Below, one piece after another: positions 8,586 to 13,674 of a stretch of 13,674 bases of DNA. Source of the DNA: an uncultured Actinotalea sp. (GTDB lineage Bacteria > Actinomycetota > Actinomycetes > Actinomycetales > Cellulomonadaceae); assembly GCF_946885855.1 (NCBI RefSeq), contig NZ_CAMPHH010000067.1:1-13674 (forward strand), read 5' to 3'. The position numbers were made by a program, and so were the translations under genes. Position 1 is the first letter of the stretch, and each line of letters opens with the position of its first letter. The notes under the pieces were generated by a model that was given only the letters and a program-made list of their open reading frames with translations, had not been told where the DNA came from and did no database searches.

Positions 8586-9871
8586 CCCACGACGCGGCGC
8601 AGGGGGCCGGCGAGCGCGCCGCCGGCCGCCTCGGCGACCACGACCCGGTCGAGCCGGAGCCAGGCGGCCAGGAGCACCAGCTCCGCGTGGAGCTCGGTCA
8701 GGGTCTGCGGCGGTGCCCCCGGCTCGAGGTGCGCGGCCAGGACCTCCAGCGCACCGGCGCGCCGGTCGGCGCGCAGGTCGACCCGGGCGGCGATCCGGTC
8801 ACCCAGCAGGAACGGCAGCACGTAGTAGCCGTGCACGCGCTGCGCAGCCGGCACGTAGATCTCGATCCGGTACCGCGTGCCGAAGAGCTCCTCGAGCCGT
8901 CGCCGCTCGAACACGACCGGGTCGAAGGGGCTCAGCAGGGCCCGTCCCGTCGCCCGCCGCGGGACGGACGCGTCGCGGTGACGGTAGACGTCCCGGTCCC
9001 AGCCGCGCACCCGGACGGGCACGAGCACACCGGCCTCCACCAGCTCGCCCACGGCCCGCGTCACCCGTGGTCCACGGAGCCGGAAGTAGTCCGCGAAGCA
9101 GCGAACGGTGCCGATCCCGTGCGCCCGGGCGCCGATCTCCACCAGCGCGCGGAACGACGCGGCGTCGTCGGGCTCCGGCAGCGCGAGGACCTCGGGGGGC
9201 AGGACCCGCTCGGCGAGGTCGTACCGGCGCTCGAAGGCGCCGTTGCGCCCGGCGACGGCCACCTCCCCGGTGAAGAACAGCAGCTCGAGGGCCCGCTTGG
9301 TCACGCTCCAGTTCCAGCCCCAGTCCCCCCGGGGCCGGGGGTGCTCGTGCTCGAGCGCGGCCTGGGCCTCCCGCGCGGTCGCCGGGCCCGCGTCGCGCAG
9401 GAAGGCGGTGACCTCGTCGACCACCGCGGGGTGCTGGTGCGCGACCGACCGGATCGATCCCCAGGCGTGCTGCGCGTGCTCCCGACGGCGCCAGGTCAGG
9501 TGGCGGTACGTCGCGGGCGGCACGAACGAGGCCTCGTGCGCCCACGTCTCGACCAGGCGGCGCGGGGGCCGCGAGGTGGCGCGGTCCAGGAGCGCGGTGT
9601 CGTACGGCCCCAGCCGGGAGAACAGGGGGACCAGGTGCGCCCGGGCGAGCACGGAGACGGAGTCGATCTGGAGGAGCCCGACGCGGTCGACGACGCGCTG
9701 CAGGTCACCCAGGTGCGGCCGACCGGCGGGCACCGGCGCGCGGGGCCGGTCCAGGCCCTGTGCCCGCAGCGCGACGCGGCGGGCCTGGGCGAGCGTGAGC
9801 TCGTCGCCGTGCCGCGGCGCGGAGCGGTCACGGTTCGACGACCCGGAGACGGAGGGGCCCGAGGAGGTCAC
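8582..9871 (-). CDS. YcaQ/AlkX-type winged-helix DNA glycosylase (interstrand crosslink repair)
   Basis: This is a 429-residue protein of the HTH_42/AlkZ-like family, built from winged-helix domains. The N-terminal helix carries L-L-Q-I-D-S-V-S-V-L-A-R-A-H at 66-79. The Q68-I-D70 triplet is the catalytic Q-x-D motif of the YcaQ (AlkX) branch; the Streptomyces AlkZ branch has Q-x-Q. W-A-H-E-A-S-F at 110-116 and a G-D-W-G-W-N-W-S-V-T-K-R-A-L-E stretch are further family marks, and the C-terminal part contains the P-F-D-P-V-V-F-E-R-R-R-L-E-E-L-F-G motif. Enzymes of this branch excise alkylated purines and unhook interstrand crosslinks. Start GTG 9871 has a -10 hexamer 6 nt before it and no Shine-Dalgarno, fitting a leaderless mRNA. 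It lies between hpf and the EamA gene; a strong hairpin separates it from hpf, so it is likely transcribed alone. Confidence 0.9.
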   Translation of the reverse strand: MTSSGPSVSGSSNRDRSAPRHGDELTLAQARRVALRAQGLDRPRAPVPAGRPHLGDLQRVVDRVGLLQIDSVSVLARAHLVPLFSRLGPYDTALLDRATSRPPRRLVETWAHEASFVPPATYRHLTWRRREHAQHAWGSIRSVAHQHPAVVDEVTAFLRDAGPATAREAQAALEHEHPRPRGDWGWNWSVTKRALELLFFTGEVAVAGRNGAFERRYDLAERVLPPEVLALPEPDDAASFRALVEIGARAHGIGTVRCFADYFRLRGPRVTRAVGELVEAGVLVPVRVRGWDRDVYRHRDASVPRRATGRALLSPFDPVVFERRRLEELFGTRYRIEIYVPAAQRVHGYYVLPFLLGDRIAARVDLRADRRAGALEVLAAHLEPGAPPQTLTELHAELVLLAAWLRLDRVVVAEAAGGALAGPLRRVVG

Positions 9872-9883
9872 GGGCCCATCCTG
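9869..9883 (-). promoter_or_regulatory. -10 element for leaderless glycosylase gene
   Basis: CAGGAT (9883-9878, minus strand) is followed by 6 nt and then the GTG start at 9871. This places the predicted transcription start on the first base of the start codon. Confidence 0.5.
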
Positions 9884-9894
9884 CTGGCACGCAC

Positions 9895-9940
9895 CGACAC
9901 GCGCCGCCCACCGCTCGGCGGCGGTGGGCGGCGCGTGTCG
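9895..9940 (-). terminator. Perfect 20-bp stem-loop terminator after hpf
   Basis: The arms 9895-9914 and 9921-9940 are exact reverse complements over 20 bases (outer end CGACACGCG, inner end CACCGC) around a 6-nt loop. The hairpin begins 33 nt past the hpf stop on the minus strand. It has no T-tract, the usual form of hairpin terminators in this GC range, and it insulates the downstream leaderless glycosylase gene. Confidence 0.85.
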
Positions 9941-9973
9941 TGGTGGCCGTCGGGGCCGGTCAGGCGGCGGACC

Positions 9974-10609
9974 TCAGACGGCGGCGGCCGAGCGCACCGG
10001 GGCGTCCAGCCGGATCACGCCGTAGCTCCAGCCACGCCGCCGGTAGGCGACGGACGGCAGCGCCGTCTCGGCGTCGATGAAGAGGAAGAAGTCGTGACCG
10101 ACCATCTCCATCTCGTAGAGGGCGTCGTCGAGAGTCATCGGCTCGGCGCGGTGCAGCTTCTCGCGGATGACGACGGGCGAGTCGCCCCACGGCACCTCGA
10201 CCGCGTCGCCGTCGACCGTGGGCGTGGGCGTGGGCGGCTCCACGACCTCCTCCGGCACCGCCTCGGCCAGGCGGGGCTCGGGGACCGTCACACCGTTGTT
10301 CTTGCGGTGGTCCTTGTGGCGGTCGCGGGCCCGCCTCAGCCGCTCCATGAGCTTCGTCGCCGCGATGTCCAGCGCGGCGTACTGGTCGTCGGCGCTGGCC
10401 TCGGCCCGGACCACCGGACCCTTCCCCCGCACCGTCAGCTCGATCCGCTCCGACACGTCGGACTGCCGCGGGTTGCGCTCGTGGGTCAGCTCGACGTCCA
10501 CGCGCTGCGCGCGCGGGGCCAGCTGCGGGATCTTGGCGAGCTTGTCCTCGACGTGACGGCGGAAGCGGTCGGGCACATCGGTGTGACGGCCGACGACGAC
10601 GATCTCCAT
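9974..10609 (-). CDS. hpf: Long-form ribosome hibernation promoting factor HPF
   Basis: This is a 211-residue protein. Residues 1-100 are the RaiA/YfiA ribosome-binding domain (M-E-I-V-V-V-G-R-H-T-D-V-P start, basic A-T-K-L-M-E-R-L-R-R-A-R-D-R-H-K-D-H-R at 84-102) that sits in the decoding site of the 30S subunit. A Pro/Glu-rich linker spans about 108-140. The C-terminal domain at 145-203 (PVVIREKLHRAEPMTLDDAL, then G-H-D-F-F-L-F-I-D-A-E-T) is the long-HPF dimerisation module that pairs 70S ribosomes into 100S dimers. The ATG at 10609 has a perfect AGGAGG 5 nt upstream. A GC hairpin lies 6 nt before that site, and a possible 36-codon ORF precedes it. The gene lies downstream of the ComF-family gene, as in other Actinobacteria, and ends at a strong terminator. 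Confidence 0.97.
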   Translation of the reverse strand: MEIVVVGRHTDVPDRFRRHVEDKLAKIPQLAPRAQRVDVELTHERNPRQSDVSERIELTVRGKGPVVRAEASADDQYAALDIAATKLMERLRRARDRHKDHRKNNGVTVPEPRLAEAVPEEVVEPPTPTPTVDGDAVEVPWGDSPVVIREKLHRAEPMTLDDALYEMEMVGHDFFLFIDAETALPSVAYRRRGWSYGVIRLDAPVRSAAAV

Positions 10610-10626
10610 GGTGACCTCCTGGGCTG

Positions 10627-10646
10627 GGGCGGCGGCGACGCCGCCC
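10627..10646 (-). promoter_or_regulatory. Hairpin just upstream of the hpf ribosome binding site
   Basis: GGGCGGC (10627-10633) pairs with GCCGCCC (10640-10646) around a 6-nt loop. In the mRNA it ends 6 nt before the AGGAGG at 10615-10620. It could limit or time ribosome access, or simply reflect GC-rich sequence. Confidence 0.45.
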
Positions 10647-10668
10647 GACGGAACTGCGGGGTACGCCC

Positions 10669-10779
10669 TCACGGGGCGATCGGCGGGCACCACCCCCTCC
10701 CGGGGAGGTCCGGCTGCTCCCGGGGCCCGTGGGCCCAGGTCCCCCTCGACCGGAGGTCGGTGACGGGGAACAGCTCCAT
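10669..10779 (-). CDS. Candidate 36-codon leaderless ORF upstream of hpf
   Basis: ATG at 10779 is followed by an open frame to TGA at 10671-10669. The peptide begins M-E-L-F-P-V-T-D-L-R-S-R and ends G-R-G-W-C-P-P-I-A-P. TAACGT at 10791-10786 lies exactly 6 nt before the ATG, so the predicted transcription start is the start codon itself. No homolog is recognised, and short size plus high GC make a chance frame possible. It ends 59 nt before hpf on what should be the same transcript. A regulatory leader peptide is the most attractive reading; a non-coding leader whose 5' end happens to be ATG is the alternative. Confidence 0.4.
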   Translation of the reverse strand: MELFPVTDLRSRGTWAHGPREQPDLPGRGWCPPIAP

Positions 10780-10785
10780 GCACTG

Positions 10786-10791
10786 ACGTTA
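10786..10791 (-). promoter_or_regulatory. -10 element of the hpf transcript
   Basis: TAACGT on the minus strand matches TANNNT. A TTCCTC about 17 bp upstream is a weak -35. The predicted start at 10779 gives an hpf leader of 170 nt and indicates that hpf can be expressed separately from the ComF-family gene that ends 45 bp upstream. Confidence 0.5.
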
Positions 10792-10835
10792 GTCCTCCCC
10801 CGCACCAGGAGGAAGTGGCGCGCCGGGGCACAAGA

Positions 10836-11648
10836 TCACACTTCACCCGGGTCCACCGGAGCGGGTGTCGCGGCCAGGACCAGCGCGCCCACGACCAGCG
10901 CGCCGGACGAGGCGAGGGCCCGGGCGCAGGCGGCGATCGTGCTCCCCGTGGTCAGGACGTCGTCCACGACCAGGCACCACCGGCCCGCGACCGGGGCGGC
11001 GCCTCGACGCGCCACGAAGGTGCGCGCGGTGTTGCGCCCCCGGCCGCGGGCGCCCAGGCCGACCTGGTCCCGCACGCCGCGGCGCCGGGCGAGGGCGGGC
11101 GTCACGCGCACTTCCTTCCCGACCCCGTCCAGACCGCGCGCCGCCGCCGAGGCGAGGCCGCCGACGAGGTCCGCCCCACGACGACGTCGGGCGCCGGGGG
11201 TCGAGGGAACCGGCACGAGCAGGATCCCGGAGCCGTCGCAGACGGCGTCCAGGGTCCGGGCGAGGTCACCGGCCGCCCGCTCCATCACCGCCTCGAGCAC
11301 CGGGCCGAGGTCCGCCCGGCCCCGGTCCTTCCACGCCACCACCGCGGCGCGCACGGGACCGTCGTAGGTGGCCACGCCCCACGCCGGCAGCGGCCCGTGC
11401 CGGGCGTCGTGCAGGCGTGGCGCCCCGGACTCGACCCGCCGGACCGGTCCCGTCAACCCTGCCCCGCAGGCCATGCAGAGCGCGACGTCCCAGGCGCCGC
11501 AGCCCGGGCACTGCTGCGGCACGAGCACCCGGCCCAGCTCGGTCAGCGCCGCGCGGGCCGCCCGGACAGCCGGGTGCCCCGGCACCGCTCGGGCTCCGCA
11601 GCCGGGCCCGAAGCCGGGTCCGGCCCCGGTGCTCGGCAGGTCCTCCAC
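10836..11648 (-). CDS. ComF-family phosphoribosyltransferase-like protein
   Basis: This is a 270-residue protein. Four cysteines, C47-P-G-C50 and C58-M-A-C61, form the N-terminal zinc finger of ComF. The domain then continues with A-W-K-D-R-G-R at 105-111, V-P-V-P-S-T-P-G-A-R-R-R-R-G at 145-158, R-D-Q-V-G-L at 193-198, and the PRPP-binding loop V-V-D-D-V-L-T-T-G-S-T at 227-237. ComF helps pull single-stranded DNA into the cytoplasm in competent bacteria; in Actinobacteria its role is uncertain and it may simply be a phosphoribosyltransferase-fold protein. GTG 11648 is the first start in the frame and has a CATCCT hexamer 6 nt before it, but the first 40 residues are low-complexity, so a downstream start remains possible. 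The gene order lpqB-comF-hpf matches M. tuberculosis. Confidence 0.92.
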   Translation of the reverse strand: MEDLPSTGAGPGFGPGCGARAVPGHPAVRAARAALTELGRVLVPQQCPGCGAWDVALCMACGAGLTGPVRRVESGAPRLHDARHGPLPAWGVATYDGPVRAAVVAWKDRGRADLGPVLEAVMERAAGDLARTLDAVCDGSGILLVPVPSTPGARRRRGADLVGGLASAAARGLDGVGKEVRVTPALARRRGVRDQVGLGARGRGRNTARTFVARRGAAPVAGRWCLVVDDVLTTGSTIAACARALASSGALVVGALVLAATPAPVDPGEV

Positions 11649-11660
11649 GCACCGAGGATG
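11646..11660 (-). promoter_or_regulatory. Possible -10 for leaderless ComF-family gene
   Basis: CATCCT (11660-11655, minus strand) lies 6 nt before GTG 11648. It keeps only A2 and T6 of the consensus, so taken alone it is weak; the repeated 6-nt spacing elsewhere in the window supports it. Confidence 0.35.
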
Positions 11661-11741
11661 GCGCGTCGCAGGGCCCCCGCACCGGCGTCCACAGGCATCA
11701 CTCCGCGCGGGGCACCGGACCGACCGCCGGCTCCCTCGTCG

Positions 11742-13448
11742 TCAGCCCGGGAAGGTCACGCCCTGGATGCCCTCGGCGACGACCGACCAGCTCTGGCCCT
11801 GCCGCACCGAGAGCACGCCGTCGGCCCCCAGGACGTACAGGCCCCGCTCACCCCGCCCGGCGGCGATCGCGACCGCCTCGTCGACGAGCGGCAGGGCCGA
11901 CGTCAGGCCCCCCACCTCGACGAGATGGACCGTCGCGGCGGCCTGGCTGCCCGTGCGCCCGAGCACGCCGACGGTCACCTCGTCCACCCAGACGACCGGA
12001 CCGACGTCGACGAGCGCGGGGGCCAGCGGCAGCGGCTCGCCGGACTGGCGGGGGGTCCCGTCCTCCATCCTCGCGACCTCGGCGACGTCGACGGCCGCAC
12101 CCTCGGGCCCGGACGAGGTCACGACCAGCCGGGCACCGTCGACCGCGACGGCGAGCCCCTGCAGGGTGCGGCCGGCGAGCCACGGGAGCTCGACCTCCAC
12201 GGTGGTCCCGTCCGCTCGTGCGGCGCGCAGCACACCCGCCGAGGTGCGCTCGCCCGACCACACCCAGCCGAAGCGGTCGACCGACGGCGCGACCAGCGCG
12301 GTCCCGGTCAGCACCGGGAACGGCGGCCCACCGTCCGTGGGCACGACGGCCACCTCCCCGGCCCCGAGACGCACCGCGACGACACCCCCGCCCGGCTCGA
12401 GCGCCGGGCTGCCGGCGCCGTCGGGCAGCGGTGCGACGCCCTCGACCGGTACCACCGTGCCGCGCTCCAGGAGACCGAGGACGCCGCCGGCGAGCACGTA
12501 CGGCCCCTCGCCGGGGATCGGGTTGACGGTCAGCTCGGGCACGGCAGGCGGGTCCACGGGGGCACCGGCGATGAGCATCTGGACCTCGTTGACGAGGACG
12601 CCCTGCTGGCGCATGAGCGTGGCGTCGAGCTGGGCCTGGAGCAGAGCGCGCTCGGCGGCGCTCGCCAGGCGCGTCTCGACGCTGAGGTCGACCTGCGCGA
12701 CGCCCCGCTCGACCGTGACCGCGGTGGTGCTCAGGCGCGCGCCGTCGGGGACACCGGTCCGCACGGCGTCCCGCAGCCAGGGCGAGGGACCGGCGAGCAG
12801 CGCCTCGACGGCGGCGGTGGCCTGGTTGCGCGCGGCGAACCAGCGCACGTCGGGGACGAGGTACTGCAGGTCCACGGTCGCGAAGTACACCGGCGTCCGC
12901 CGGTAGAACTGCTCGAAGGTGGGCGAGGCGAGCAGGACGCCGTCCTCCAGCGCGGAGATGCGCCACTGGTCGTCGTCGCCCTGCCTGAGCTCGAACGCGA
13001 CCTCCTCGCGCGTCGACGGTGCGGCCTCGGAGAGCCGGCCACCCGCGTCGATCGTCGCGGCGACCGGGACGGTCACGAGCACGGTCCCGTCCTCCTGGCG
13101 GGCGATGTCGGGGCCACCGCCCTGGTAGACCACGGTCCTGGCCCGGGGGTCCCAGCCGGAGGAGGCCTGGAACGTGAGGAACTGCCGGGCCGTCGCGAAC
13201 TCGTCGAAGATCCCCGCGTCGACGGCCCGCAGGAAGCCCCCGACGATCTGCTCCGGCGGTGCGTCGGGCTCGGGCGCGATCGCCAGGGGCACGGGGGCGC
13301 CCGGCTGCCGGACGACCACCTCCCCGGTCCCGATGGGCCCGGAGGTCGGGATGGTCGCGCAACCGGCGAGTGCCACGACGGCGGCCAGGAGCACGACGAC
13401 GGCGCGCGTGGCGCGGGCGCGGGAGGGCGGGGACGTCCGGCGGTGCAT
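11742..13448 (-). CDS. lpqB: Lipoprotein LpqB, MtrAB-associated
   Basis: This is a 568-residue lipoprotein. The signal peptide has a basic start (M-H-R-R-T-S), a hydrophobic core at 16-26 and lipobox L-A-G-C with the lipidated Cys at 30, followed by A-T-I-P-T-S-G-P, typical of LpqB. A GerMN domain spans about 185-295 (V-Y-F-A-T-V-D-L-Q-Y-L-V-P-D, then V-A-Q-V-D-L-S-V-E), and a beta-propeller-like LpqB C-terminal domain fills 310-566 with repeated short hydrophobic strands. LpqB acts on the outer face of the membrane with the MtrB sensor kinase and affects cell-wall homeostasis and division. Its ATG shares one base with the stop codon of the gene before it (TGATG), so the two are translationally coupled. 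It ends 93 bp before the ComF-family start. Confidence 0.95.
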   Translation of the reverse strand: MHRRTSPPSRARATRAVVVLLAAVVALAGCATIPTSGPIGTGEVVVRQPGAPVPLAIAPEPDAPPEQIVGGFLRAVDAGIFDEFATARQFLTFQASSGWDPRARTVVYQGGGPDIARQEDGTVLVTVPVAATIDAGGRLSEAAPSTREEVAFELRQGDDDQWRISALEDGVLLASPTFEQFYRRTPVYFATVDLQYLVPDVRWFAARNQATAAVEALLAGPSPWLRDAVRTGVPDGARLSTTAVTVERGVAQVDLSVETRLASAAERALLQAQLDATLMRQQGVLVNEVQMLIAGAPVDPPAVPELTVNPIPGEGPYVLAGGVLGLLERGTVVPVEGVAPLPDGAGSPALEPGGGVVAVRLGAGEVAVVPTDGGPPFPVLTGTALVAPSVDRFGWVWSGERTSAGVLRAARADGTTVEVELPWLAGRTLQGLAVAVDGARLVVTSSGPEGAAVDVAEVARMEDGTPRQSGEPLPLAPALVDVGPVVWVDEVTVGVLGRTGSQAAATVHLVEVGGLTSALPLVDEAVAIAAGRGERGLYVLGADGVLSVRQGQSWSVVAEGIQGVTFPG

Positions 13449-13674
13449 CAGGCCTCCAGCCGGTCGAGGTCCGGCACGGCAGCGGGGTCGAGCTCCTGCG
13501 GCCGCGGGGCGGCCACCACCGGTGCCTGCGGGACGGGCGGGGCCGGCTCGGGGACGGAGCGCGCGCCCGCGCCCGGCGGGAGCATGGAGCGCGTCTCGAC
13601 CGGGAGCATGACGGCCTCCGCGCTCGCGGCCCTCGTGATCGCCAAGAGCGAGCTCGAGCAGCACAAGGCCGCCT
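13448..13674 (-). CDS. C-terminal tail of upstream gene, probably sensor kinase MtrB (5' part outside window)
   Basis: A minus-strand frame is open from the right edge to TGA at 13450-13448 and overlaps the lpqB start by one base. The visible 75 residues end in a Pro/Val/Ala-rich tail (P-E-P-A-P-P-V-P-Q-A-P-V-V-A-A) and D-L-D-R-L-E-A. By the conserved order mtrA-mtrB-lpqB this should be the disordered C-terminus of MtrB. No histidine-kinase motif is visible because the ATPase domain lies outside the window, and the first 20 residues (with C-C-S-S-S-L-L-A-I-T-R) do not look like the usual end of that domain. The assignment rests on synteny and coupling. Confidence 0.55.
   Translation of the reverse strand, partial: AALCCSSSLLAITRAASAEAVMLPVETRSMLPPGAGARSVPEPAPPVPQAPVVAAPRPQELDPAAVPDLDRLEA

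Noticed and set aside
8537..10786. Long plus-strand frame across the glycosylase and hpf genes
   Set aside because: It crosses two well-supported minus-strand genes, a terminator hairpin and hpf's ribosome site, and has no recognisable domain.

Overview
The window is very GC-rich, with third codon positions almost all G or C. It carries a gene order typical of Actinobacteria: on the minus strand lpqB, a ComF-family phosphoribosyltransferase, long-form hpf and (after two extra genes) secA, with an Rv3235-family gene converging on secA. Mycobacterium tuberculosis has the same backbone (mtrAB-lpqB-comF-hpf-secA1, with Rv3235 nearby). Leaderless-type starts, the LysM + Rv3235-family pair and overall composition suggest a Micrococcales relative such as Cellulomonadaceae. 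The genus is an inference, not something the sequence proves.

Layout from left to right. (1) 1-604, minus: a SAF-domain membrane protein, cut by the left edge, probably CpaB/RcpC-like (Flp pilus assembly). (2) 766-1044, plus: a small excisionase/BldC-type HTH protein with a leaderless start, divergent from the SAF gene. (3) 1049-1591, minus: a conserved actinobacterial protein of unknown function, convergent with the HTH gene, with two repeats that resemble Sm/Hfq folds. (4) 1829-2464, minus: a HIT-superfamily protein. (5) 2465-2855: a gene-poor stretch with a terminator-like hairpin and a TTGACA promoter. (6) 2871-4315, plus: a two-gene operon of a membrane-anchored LysM protein and an Rv3235-family protein, translationally coupled by GTGA. 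(7) 4328-4369: a strong hairpin shared by the converging Rv3235-family and secA transcripts. (8) 4406-7357, minus: secA, preceded by a leader of about 114 nt with a strong hairpin. (9) 7506-8468, minus: an EamA/DMT permease. (10) 8582-9871, minus: a YcaQ/AlkX-type DNA glycosylase. (11) 9895-9940: a perfect 20-bp-stem hairpin that ends the hpf unit. (12) 9974-10609, minus: hpf, preceded by a candidate 36-codon leaderless ORF. (13) 10836-11648, minus: the ComF-family gene. (14) 11742-13448, minus: lpqB. (15) 13448-13674, minus: the tail of an upstream gene overlapping lpqB, by synteny mtrB.

Biologically this is mainly a cell-envelope and housekeeping neighbourhood: envelope lipoprotein and sensor (lpqB, mtrB tail), preprotein export (secA), cell-wall binding (LysM), ribosome hibernation (hpf) and DNA repair (glycosylase). 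I see no phage, insertion sequence, CRISPR array, rRNA or tRNA. The items most worth a second look are the duplicated Sm/Hfq-like protein, the candidate leaderless upstream ORF plus structured leader of hpf, and the repeated arrangement of a -10 hexamer exactly 6 nt before a start codon.
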